Both the position numbers and the translations under genes were made by a program. Source: Desulfocucumis palustris (GTDB taxonomy: Bacteria > Bacillota > Desulfotomaculia > Desulfotomaculales > Desulfocucumaceae). From it: a stretch of DNA of 64,000 nt. Position 1 is the first letter of the stretch. Each line of letters opens with the position of its first letter. Below are positions 17,970 to 25,426 of this stretch, in pieces. The DNA is taken from contig NZ_BFAV01000140.1 in NCBI RefSeq assembly GCF_002933875.1, forward strand, positions 1 to 64,000, in the 5' to 3' direction. A model generated the notes under the pieces. It was given only the letters and a program-made list of their open reading frames with translations. It was not told where the DNA came from and searched no databases.

Positions 17970-18037
17970 GGGGACACACCTTCTTAGGGCGGCTTATATC
18001 CCTTGCGTTTCAACAAGTCTCCCTAAGAAATGTCCCC
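17970..18037. repeat. GGGGACA...TGTCCCC palindromic element
   Basis: Nested arms GGGGACA (17970-17976) with TGTCCCC (18031-18037) and TTCTTAGGG (17981-17989) with CCCTAAGAA (18021-18029). It begins GGGGACACACCT and ends AATGTCCCC, as does the reverse complement of 17402-17452, so the two form an inverted pair around bofA. Confidence 0.6.
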
Positions 18038-18108
18038 TAACAAATTATGCCGTGGAATGGAAAAATATTACTCTGCCCGGAGTTACTATATTTTAAATCA
18101 CAGCGCTC

Positions 18109-18180
18109 AATATAAGTAGGCCCTGGGTTCGGAAGGGGTTATTCCCCTGCCGAACATGCACAGGCTGTTGCGGGATAATT
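18109..18180. repeat. Repeat element copy B (short form)
   Basis: Shares 47 bp with 17330-17376 and ends with CAGGCTGTTGCGGGATAA, like the end of copy A, but lacks the internal hairpins. Its core GTTCGG.AGGGG/CCCCT.CCGAAC (18127-18155) is a perfect hairpin. Confidence 0.65.
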
Positions 18181-18207
18181 AACCGGTTTTACCCGGCGGG
18201 GCAAGCC

Positions 18208-18804
18208 TCAAAGCTCCCTTCTTCCCTCCAGGGCCTTGGAAAGGGTTATCTCGTCCGCGTATTCCAGGCTGGCGCCCACCGGCAGTCCGTGGGCCAGCCT
18301 GGTAACCCTGACGTTTAGGGGCTGAATCAGCCTGGAAAGGTATAGGGCGGTGGCGTCCCCCTCCACATTGGGATTGGTGGCCAATATAACTTCTTTAACT
18401 TTCCCCTCCCCTATCCTTTTCAACAGCTCCCGCACCGTTAATTCATCAGGGCCGATACCGTTCATGGGGGACAGGGAGCCATGAAGCACATGGTAAAGCC
18501 CTTTAAAGCTCCTGGACTTTTCCATGGCCAGCACGTCCCGGGGCTGCTCCACCACACATATAACCCCGGGGGTGCGCCTGGGGTCGGCGCAAACAGCGCA
18601 CGGCTCCTGATCGGTGAGATTCAGGCAAACCGTGCAGCGGCGGGTGCTTTCCCGGGCCTCGAGCAGGGCCGCAGCCAGCCTGCCGGCGGTTTCGGCGGGC
18701 TGGTTCAAAATATAGAAGGCCAGGCGCTGGGCGGTTTTAGGCCCTATTCCCGGCAGCCTGGCGAATTCATCCACCAGTCGGGCCACCGGCCCGGTATTGT
18801 GCAT
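18208..18804 (-). CDS. recR: Recombination mediator RecR
   Basis: 198 residues, the usual length. Helix-hairpin-helix ARLPGIGPKTAQRLAF (residues 15-30), zinc finger CTVC...CAVC (near 57-72), and a Toprim domain (VICVVEQPRDVLAMEKS, ATNPNVEGDATALYL). Works with RecF/RecO to load RecA on gaps. 35 bp downstream of ebfC and in the conserved dnaX-ebfC-recR order. Confidence 0.96.
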   Translation of the reverse strand: MHNTGPVARLVDEFARLPGIGPKTAQRLAFYILNQPAETAGRLAAALLEARESTRRCTVCLNLTDQEPCAVCADPRRTPGVICVVEQPRDVLAMEKSRSFKGLYHVLHGSLSPMNGIGPDELTVRELLKRIGEGKVKEVILATNPNVEGDATALYLSRLIQPLNVRVTRLAHGLPVGASLEYADEITLSKALEGRREL

Positions 18805-18839
18805 CTATTACCACATCCTTGCCGCTTCCCTCTTCCCGC

Positions 18840-19157
18840 TTAAAACAATCCGGGAATATTCAGGCCGCCGGTTAATTTGGACATTTCCTTGGTCACCATG
18901 TCCCTGGACTGGTTCAGAGCCGCGTTTACCGCGGTGAGAATGAGATCCTGAAGCATTTCCACATCCTCCGGGTCCACCGCCTCGGGGTTTATTTCCACGG
19001 AGACCAGCTCCTGCTTGCCGTTGGCCACCACTTTTACCACCCCGCCCCCGGCGGTGGCTTCCACCGTGCGGCCGCCCAGTTCCTCCTGCATTTTCACCAT
19101 GTCGGACTGCATCTTCTGCACCTGTTTCATCATTTTGGACATATTGCCACCCATCAT
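18840..19157 (-). CDS. ebfC: YbaB/EbfC nucleoid-associated protein
   Basis: 105 residues. Starts MMGGNMSKMMKQVQKMQ and contains the family signature VVANGKQELVSVEINPE. Binds DNA as a dimer and coats the nucleoid. GAGGAGG lies before the first ATG. Between dnaX and recR as in most Firmicutes. Confidence 0.94.
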   Translation of the reverse strand: MMGGNMSKMMKQVQKMQSDMVKMQEELGGRTVEATAGGGVVKVVANGKQELVSVEINPEAVDPEDVEMLQDLILTAVNAALNQSRDMVTKEMSKLTGGLNIPGLF

Positions 19158-19273
19158 CGAAAAAACCTCCTCAATATTTATATACTTTTAGCAATCAGGG
19201 GACTTTCCCCGGTAAAGTTGTTTATTACATTATTCACAGAATATATTCATGTAAATAACCTTTTATTGTAAAT

Positions 19274-21106
19274 TTATTCGTCAAAGGGGTTGTCTTCAAG
19301 TATTTCCTGCCCCTCGCCCTGGAACAGGCCCGCCGCCTCGTCGTGGGAAATATCCTCCTCGGTTTTTTCCTGCTTGCCGGCCGGCGGCTCCTCCTTTGAA
19401 ATAACAAACCGTACCTCCAGGTCCTCCCGGCAGACGGACTTTAATATTTTTGTGAACATGTCCTTGTTATCTTTGTTTTCCATATTGTTGGCGGCCAGGA
19501 AAGAATAGGGGTCCTTTTCCCAGAAGGCCACCGTCAGCACTTTACCGGCAACCGTGGCGGGCCAGGCGCCGGCACCCCCGGTAAGGTAGGAATATATGTT
19601 GCCGCAGTTTTTGGAACGATGAACGCTGTCCATTATATTCTCCCAGCGCTCGGCTATTTTCCCCAGCAGCTGTGCGGCCTGGCCGGGCGCTTCCCCCGGC
19701 TTTTGCACCGCCTGGAGAACGGACTGCTCTTCAGCCGTCCGGGACCCGCCGGACTTTTTTTTCACAACCGGGGCCTGCTGGCCCCGGTCAGACGACTTTG
19801 GCCGGACACCGGAATTCCCGGCATCCCCCACGTCCCGGCCGGGGCCGGAGGTTTTATCCTTTACCGCCGGCACCCCTCCCTCCCCGGGTACCGTGGCCGG
19901 AGCCGGGGCCTTGACAGTCTCCGGCGGGTCCGGAAGGGGATAGCCGCCACGCTCCCCGCCGCCCGGTCCCAAACCCGGCAGCAAAGCCTCCAATTCGGCC
20001 ACCCGGGCGGACAGTTCCCTTAAGTCCTCCTGCCGGTGCCCGGTTTCACCATACAGATATACCCTGGCGCAGCGCACCAGGGCCACTTCCAGCAGCACCC
20101 CGGGCTGGCTGCTCCATTTCATTTCCTGCTCCACGCCGGTGAGTATATCCAGCACCTCCAGCAGTTTACCCAGCTCCGGACCACCCCCGGAATCCGGCTG
20201 TTCCATTCCGGAGGACAGGTTTGTCAGCATCAAAGCCCTTACATGAGAGGCAAATTCCCTGACGAAGAGCCGCAGGTCCAGCCCCCTTTGAAAAATATCC
20301 CCCAGCAGGACAAGACAGTCCCCTGCTTTCCCTGCCATAATCAGATCCTTTAATTTCTCCAGCACATCCCTCCGGACAGTGCCCAACATGCGGTGAATAT
20401 CCTCCGCTCCCACCCGGCCGCTCCCCAATGAGCCGGCCTGATCCAGCATGCCCAGGCCATCCCTTAAGCCCCCGTCCGCAGCTTTAACAATTAATTCCAG
20501 AGCCTCCTGCTCGATCTCTATACCGCTTCCCCGGGCCACTTCCTTTAGCCTTTGGGCCATCACCGGGGGGCTGATGCGGTGAAAATCAAAACGCTGGCAA
20601 CGGGACAGTATGGTCAGGGGGACCCTGTGGGGCTCAGTGGTAGCCAGTATGAAAACCGCGTGCCCCGGGGGCTCCTCCAGGGTCTTCAACAGGGCGTTGA
20701 AAGCCGGGTCCGTGAGCATATGCACCTCGTCAATTATGTATACCCTTTTGTTTCCGGTGGTTGGGGAAAACCTTATATTTTCCCGCAGTTCCCTGACCTC
20801 ATCAATGCCCCGGTTTGAGGCGGCGTCAATCTCTATTACGTCCATGGAGGTTCCGGCCTGTATTTCCAGGCAATTGCTGCACCCGCCACAGGGCTCCGCC
20901 TCCCGCGGGTCAAGACAGTTCAGCGCCTTTGCCAGAATCTTGGCGGTTGTGGTCTTGCCGGTGCCCCGGGGACCGCAAAACAGATAGGCATGGGTCACCC
21001 GGCCGCTTTTGAGGGCGTTTTGCAGGGTCCGGACAATATGCTCCTGCCCCGCCACCTCCTGAAAGGTCCGGGGTCTCCACTGGCGGTACAAAGCCATGTA
21101 GGCCAT
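19274..21106 (-). CDS. dnaX: DNA polymerase III subunits gamma/tau
   Basis: 610 residues. Clamp-loader ATPase: P-loop CGPRGTGKTTTAK near residue 44, zinc cluster C...CGGCSNC, Walker B YIIDEVHML and sensor LSRCQRF. After domain III (about residue 365) comes a Pro/Gly/Lys-rich linker, then a conserved C-terminal tau domain (from about 465) that would contact the replicative polymerase. Directly follows the SRP RNA gene. Confidence 0.97.
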   Translation of the reverse strand: MAYMALYRQWRPRTFQEVAGQEHIVRTLQNALKSGRVTHAYLFCGPRGTGKTTTAKILAKALNCLDPREAEPCGGCSNCLEIQAGTSMDVIEIDAASNRGIDEVRELRENIRFSPTTGNKRVYIIDEVHMLTDPAFNALLKTLEEPPGHAVFILATTEPHRVPLTILSRCQRFDFHRISPPVMAQRLKEVARGSGIEIEQEALELIVKAADGGLRDGLGMLDQAGSLGSGRVGAEDIHRMLGTVRRDVLEKLKDLIMAGKAGDCLVLLGDIFQRGLDLRLFVREFASHVRALMLTNLSSGMEQPDSGGGPELGKLLEVLDILTGVEQEMKWSSQPGVLLEVALVRCARVYLYGETGHRQEDLRELSARVAELEALLPGLGPGGGERGGYPLPDPPETVKAPAPATVPGEGGVPAVKDKTSGPGRDVGDAGNSGVRPKSSDRGQQAPVVKKKSGGSRTAEEQSVLQAVQKPGEAPGQAAQLLGKIAERWENIMDSVHRSKNCGNIYSYLTGGAGAWPATVAGKVLTVAFWEKDPYSFLAANNMENKDNKDMFTKILKSVCREDLEVRFVISKEEPPAGKQEKTEEDISHDEAAGLFQGEGQEILEDNPFDE

Positions 21107-21278
21107 AGTTTTAACACTCCGTTACAAATAGAAGTAGTTTCAAAGCAAAACCATATAATATTTATACACCTTTGCCTTTCCCAATGTAAACCGGGCTGGA
21201 ACCTTCCGTTTCTGGCCCGGGGGAAAAGGTCAAAGTAAAATTCTATAACCCAAAAGCCTTTTCCTTTAAATAAAAAAT

Positions 21279-21311
21279 AAAGAACTGCTCCGGTCAGGAA
21301 CAGTTCTTTTA
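21279..21311 (-). terminator. Terminator of the SRP RNA
   Basis: Stem AAAGAACTG.TCC/GGA.CAGTTCTTT just past the 3' end of the RNA on the minus strand, followed by T-rich sequence. Confidence 0.8.
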
Positions 21312-21317
21312 TAATCT

Positions 21318-21595
21318 TGCAGGCCGTGCACCTGCCTTTGAATAATAACTTCCGGGCGTTACCCCTGCAGGTAGCTCGGGTCAGGCAACCTCGCGGCACC
21401 CGGAGGTGTTCCCTTAGTGCTGCTTCCGTCAGGACCTGACACGGTTCAGGAGCCCCCGTCGCGCAAGACCCAACCGTCAACACCCCTTACAGGGGCCGGA
21501 CCCCACAAGCTAAACCCTGGGGCAGGAATTCAATCCCGCTATAGCGGTTTGCGGGTTCAGGGCACCGCTACCTCCCCATCTAGCACGGCCAATTT
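21318..21595 (-). ncRNA. ffs: Large bacterial signal recognition particle RNA (scRNA type)
   Basis: On the minus strand the 5' part GCCGTGCTAGATGGGGAGG and TAGCGGTGCCCTG is the Alu-domain 5' sequence of Bacillus-type 6S scRNA. The domain IV tip GTCAGGTCCTGACGGAAGCA (about 21440-21420) is the Ffh-binding loop. The 3' end AGGTGCACGG also matches. Length about 278 nt, like the long Alu-containing SRP RNA of Firmicutes. Ends are approximate to a few bases. Confidence 0.95.
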
Positions 21596-21610
21596 TCAAA
21601 TAAAAATAAA

Positions 21611-21700
21611 TGGCGGAGAGACAGGGATTCGAACCCTGGAGGCGGTTACCCGCCCACACGCTCTCCAGGCGTGCGCCTTCATCCGCTCGGCCATCTCTCC
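21611..21700 (-). tRNA. tRNA-Ser (anticodon GGA)
   Basis: 90 nt with encoded CCA. Anticodon loop CTGGAGA between CACGC and GCGTG; long variable arm typical of serine tRNA; T-loop GGTTCGAATCC. Lies 15 bp upstream of the SRP RNA with no terminator between, so the two are probably transcribed together. Confidence 0.95.
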
Positions 21701-22287
21701 GTGGACTCCAAAAAGTAAAACCTATTGATTTAAGCGGAAAATCAACATTCCGCAAATTACTGCGACTAGATTATTATACATATAATTGGACTCCGATGCA
21801 AGCGTTTTTGAGAATTGGCAACCTTTCACCAGCACATGCGCCAGCAGGTGTAATTACCTGGAGTAAATCCCTATTCCGTAAAGCCGCTAAAACCTGCTTA
21901 ATTAAAAGAGAGAAGGCCCGCGGCCTTCTCTCAATAGGCAACCATCCTTACAGTTGAGTAACTCCCATGCCTTTGCATCTACACTCCGTTCGGATTAAAC
22001 CAATTGCCTCTTCTGAACCCAAAGTAACGTCGGGACACACTTACCGTTCATTAAAACCGTCATACACTAACTTGGAAACAAAAAACACTATCCCTGGACT
22101 GGTCAACCGAGTAACAAAAGGCAAAGCTTCCAAAAACGCTGCCGTTCCGTTAAACCGTGTCTTTAGTAAGGATGGTGCTTGCAGTTATAATACCATCTCC
22201 ACTTACAAATTGCAATAAAACGCCGCAATATTGTTTAATGCAATTTATGTCAGACATTGGCCCGGGAGCCTCCGGGCAGGGAAAAAA
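21701..22287. other. Gene-poor gap at the left edge of the island
   Basis: No supported gene. 21909-21933 is a perfect hairpin (GAGAGAAGGCC/GGCCTTCTCTC). A minus-strand frame from about 22175 to 21955 reads like protein (for example GSEEAIGLIRTECRCKG near its end) but has an in-frame stop and no start, so it may be a decayed gene; I cannot name it. Confidence 0.4.
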
Positions 22288-22467
22288 CTAACCTTCCACC
22301 AACTCCGCCACCGGCACCTCGCTGACCATACCGGGGCCGTTTAACGGCCTTACCGACGCGGTATTGTTTACCTCATCAACACCCTCTATCCACACGGGCA
22401 GCCCGTTACGAAACACTTCCACCGTTCCCCTCGTGTTTAATATCTTCCTCGCCCTGTCGATATCCAC
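22288..22467 (-). CDS. sspH: Small acid-soluble spore protein, H type
   Basis: 59 residues from the GTG at 22467 (AGCGGGG in front), identical in length to B. subtilis SspH. VDIDRARKIL, GLPVWIEGVD and the ending VPVAELVEG align by eye with SspH. Minor SASPs are made in the forespore under sigma-G and bind spore DNA. Longer upstream frames (to 22626) lack homology and a ribosome site. Confidence 0.85.
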   Translation of the reverse strand: MDIDRARKILNTRGTVEVFRNGLPVWIEGVDEVNNTASVRPLNGPGMVSEVPVAELVEG

Positions 22468-22745
22468 ATAATCCCCGCTTTCAAGTATAAATTTATAAAT
22501 ATTTTTCCCATCACCATGAAAATAATTAACCTTTGCCTGCTCTTTTCCCATGGAAGCCATCGGCGGCCATTGGAACGAACTGTCCCGCAAAGCCCGGCCG
22601 CACGCGGCCCGCGACCGCAAAAGCAATTAAACAGCACCGGTTAGCAGTAATCCTTTCCATGATTTGCAAAAAAATATTGCGGGGGGGTTGGAATAAAAAA
22701 CCATAAAACAGTAGATAGTAACAAAAAATTGGTAAAGGATATAAC

Positions 22746-24020
22746 ATGACAGGCTCAATTTATGAAGATATTTTTAAAAAGCTTGTGAAATCCGGCTATA
22801 GGGGAAACATGCCCGAAGAGATTGAAAAAATCCGTCAAGAGGGCGATCAATTTACCGACGATTACCTGCTTTACGCCTCGGGGGGCGGGGAACCGGACAG
22901 GGTGGTATTCAAGATAAAGGATTGCAACAACGCCTGCGGCGATGATGAAAAGGATTGCCAGGCGTCATGCCTCTTCAATGCCATTGTCAGAGACATGGAG
23001 GGCAACGTTGTTATCCAGCAGAATAATTGTGCCGGCTGCGGAAAATGCGTGGAAGTATGCAGGGATTTCTCCCTGGTTGATAAAAAGGAATTTATACCTC
23101 TGATTGAGCTTTTAAAGGATCGCAGCGTTCCGGTTTTTGCAATAGTGGCCCCGGCCTTTATCGGTCAATTCGGCCCCGGGGCCACCCCGGGAAAAATGAG
23201 GACCGCCTTTAAAAGGCTGGGCTTCTACGGGATGGTGGAAGTTGCTCTTTTCGCCGATATGCTTACTTTAAAAGAAGCGCTGGAATTTGACCGCCATGTC
23301 ACAAAGCACGACGACTTCTTACTTACCAGTTGCTGCTGTCCCATATGGGTTTCCATGGTAAAACGGGTTTTTAAGGATTTGGTTCCCCATATATCACCCT
23401 CCGTATCACCCATGGTGGCGTGTGGCAGGGGAATCAAACATTTGCACCCCGGTTCAAAAGTGGTTTTTGTGGGGCCTTGCATAGCAAAAAAAGCAGAGGC
23501 CAAAGAACCGGATATAAAGGACGCCGTGGATGCCGTGCTAACCTTTCGGGAGGTTGAGCAAATATTTGAGGCAGTGGGCATCAAACCGGCGGAACTGGAG
23601 GAGGATGTCAGCGAGCATTCCTCCCGGGCGGGCAGGATATACGCGAGAACCGCCGGTGTAAGCCGGGCGGTGGAGGATACCCTGAACCGCATAAGCCCCG
23701 GCAGGGATTTAAAAATACGGGCCAAACAGGCTGATGGCTTGCAGGAGTGCAGAAAATTGTTAAAAGAAGTACTGGAGGGCAATATAGATGCCAATTTCCT
23801 GGAAGGGATGGGGTGCGCCGGGGGCTGCGTGGGAGGACCAAAGGCATTAATTGCTCCCGGATTGGGCCGGGAGCTGGTTGACAGCTACGGAGACGAGGCC
23901 CTTTCACAAACCCCGGTTGACAATAAATATGTTATGGAACTTTTAAAGCAACTGGGCGTGGAGGATATCTATGAATTTTTGGACAATGAAAAGGCCGGCA
24001 TGTTTATCCGAAAGTTTTGA
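22746..24020 (+). CDS. Monomeric [FeFe]-hydrogenase-like protein (group D/HsfB type)
   Basis: 424 residues. N-terminal ferredoxin-like part with CNNACGDDEKDCQASC and CAGCGKCVEVC, then an H-cluster domain. Its three cysteine motifs differ from catalytic enzymes: TSCCCPIW (usual TSCSPGW), GPCIAKKAE (usual MPCxAKKxE), GMGCAGGCVGGP (usual MACPGGCxGGGG). All four H-cluster cysteines are still present, but the proton-relay cysteine context is altered. This pattern fits the group D putative sensory hydrogenases. No PAS or kinase domain is attached, and no HydE/F/G genes are nearby. AAAGGAT precedes the ATG; single gene. Confidence 0.85.
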   Translation: MTGSIYEDIFKKLVKSGYRGNMPEEIEKIRQEGDQFTDDYLLYASGGGEPDRVVFKIKDCNNACGDDEKDCQASCLFNAIVRDMEGNVVIQQNNCAGCGKCVEVCRDFSLVDKKEFIPLIELLKDRSVPVFAIVAPAFIGQFGPGATPGKMRTAFKRLGFYGMVEVALFADMLTLKEALEFDRHVTKHDDFLLTSCCCPIWVSMVKRVFKDLVPHISPSVSPMVACGRGIKHLHPGSKVVFVGPCIAKKAEAKEPDIKDAVDAVLTFREVEQIFEAVGIKPAELEEDVSEHSSRAGRIYARTAGVSRAVEDTLNRISPGRDLKIRAKQADGLQECRKLLKEVLEGNIDANFLEGMGCAGGCVGGPKALIAPGLGRELVDSYGDEALSQTPVDNKYVMELLKQLGVEDIYEFLDNEKAGMFIRKF

Positions 24021-24107
24021 GGCCAATTTATAATATGTGCCGTCACCATCCTGAAAATTAAATTTTCATCTATCATCAAAAGATTTTATAACTCCCATTA
24101 AAAGGAA

Positions 24108-24136
24108 AAGGTAAGATGTCAAAAACATCTTACCTT
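24108..24136 (-). terminator. Terminator after the DUF3800 gene
   Basis: Perfect 12-bp stem AAGGTAAGATGT/ACATCTTACCTT with a 5-nt loop, followed on the minus strand by TTCCTTTT. It may serve the hydrogenase-like gene on the plus strand as well. Confidence 0.6.
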
Positions 24137-24148
24137 ACTCTCAGGCAA

Positions 24149-24208
24149 AGAGACTGGTAGCAACTAGACAGTGCTTAAGTGGATACAGACGTTCCAACCA
24201 CAGTCTCT
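24149..24208. repeat. Long-loop hairpin beside the DUF3800 gene
   Basis: AGAGACTG (24149-24156) and CAGTCTCT (24201-24208) are perfect complements around a 44-nt loop. Function unknown; could be an IS200-like end or a structured RNA. Confidence 0.4.
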
Positions 24209-24248
24209 ATTTAATAATATACATATTATTAACTTAAAATGCAATAAA

Positions 24249-25004
24249 TTATACGTAATACTTTGATAAAAAATCTGGAGGCGCTTCATAGATACCTGGC
24301 AACCCAGGAAAATTAGGGGTTCTACTATAGATAATGCCATAAAATTCTCTTAATTTTTTTTGATACAAGCCCTCGTCAACGTCCGGCAGTATTACATTTA
24401 ATCCCGTGGTATAATATTTTTTAAGTGTCCCGGCAACAAAATCCGCAAGCTGTATACCTACCGTCATTTCCGAGTCCCCGAAAATGGGTGCTTGGAGAAT
24501 TCGATCCAGGCTCTGTCCATCTATTGTTCGATATAAATAGCTGTTAAATGCATGTGCTATTCCTTTATCTATTCTTCTATTATCATTATCAATTATTACA
24601 ACAACACTCTCACAGCGCTCCCTCTGAACAACCTTTTGGATTCTTTGCATTAAATAAATATAATGTTTAGACAAACGGTCGCCTGAAAATATAGGCTTTA
24701 TATCTTCATTTTTAATCACTACTGAGGAATAAAAACAATCGTATCTATCAATACAATAGTCAAATACATGCTGAATATAGTTATATTTATTCTTTTCCGG
24801 ATTGTTTAGAGTGTCTTTATTTATAAATGAATTTGCTTTGGCTTCATAAAAAACGTTATTAAGAATATCACGCTTGAAATTATGTATCAATCTTGTTATA
24901 TCTCCAATAGAGCGCTTTCTAATTATAACAGCAGAAGCCACAATATATTTTTCCTTTTCTGGCTTAGATCCAAAATCACCAGAAATATCAACAAAAGAAA
25001 GCAT
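24249..25004 (-). CDS. DUF3800 family protein (RNase H-like fold)
   Basis: 251 residues. The N-terminal FVDISGDFG corresponds to the FxDESG motif of DUF3800, here with Ile in place of the usual Glu. VVVIIDNDN and the C-terminal IQLADFVAGTLKKYY (usual QLADxxAG) complete the set. DUF3800 proteins have an RNase H-like fold and are common on mobile elements and near defence genes; activity is unproven. The gene is clearly richer in A+T than its neighbours, suggesting acquisition. Flanked by a hairpin/terminator and a 420-bp AT-rich gap. Confidence 0.82.
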   Translation of the reverse strand: MLSFVDISGDFGSKPEKEKYIVASAVIIRKRSIGDITRLIHNFKRDILNNVFYEAKANSFINKDTLNNPEKNKYNYIQHVFDYCIDRYDCFYSSVVIKNEDIKPIFSGDRLSKHYIYLMQRIQKVVQRERCESVVVIIDNDNRRIDKGIAHAFNSYLYRTIDGQSLDRILQAPIFGDSEMTVGIQLADFVAGTLKKYYTTGLNVILPDVDEGLYQKKLREFYGIIYSRTPNFPGLPGIYEAPPDFLSKYYV

Positions 25005-25426
25005 CGCAATACCCTATAACTACTTTAGAATCATTATTCTTAGCATATCATAATAGTATTATACAAAATTTACAACTGAATTTATTTGGGCTTTTCTTTT
25101 AACTCAAGTTAGCAATTACTTAAGATTTATAACGGTTTTTGGGGCGAAAATCCAGTAAAATCAAGGGCTAGTTTTTTGAACAATTGAAATTTATACTGCC
25201 ACGTTTTGAAAATATTTGCTGATATAAGAATTTTCATATATATAAAATATAGCAATTTCAAAATCTTGAACTGTTTAATTGCAAGGGATTTAGGGTAGTT
25301 TTAAAAAGCCTTTACCCATAAATAAAAATATAAAATCACATAATGCACCCCAAAAGGAGGTTTTACCTATTAGCCTGTAAAAATGTTAAGCGCCACCAAA
25401 ACATCACAAGCGAGGCGAGCTCAAAA
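25005..25426. other. AT-rich gap, no gene seen
   Basis: About 420 bp between the DUF3800 start and the topB stop. Strongly A+T-rich with no open frame of interest on either strand; presumably carries the promoter of the DUF3800 gene. Confidence 0.5.

Noticed and set aside
21611..21700. tRNA-Ser(GGA) as a second integration site
   Set aside because: No partial copies of its distinctive variable-arm/anticodon half were seen in the window; the fragments match the CGA gene.
21967..22218. 83-residue plus-strand frame in the gap before sspH
   Set aside because: No ribosome site, no recognisable motif, and the opposite strand gives an equally protein-like reading; more likely non-coding or decayed.
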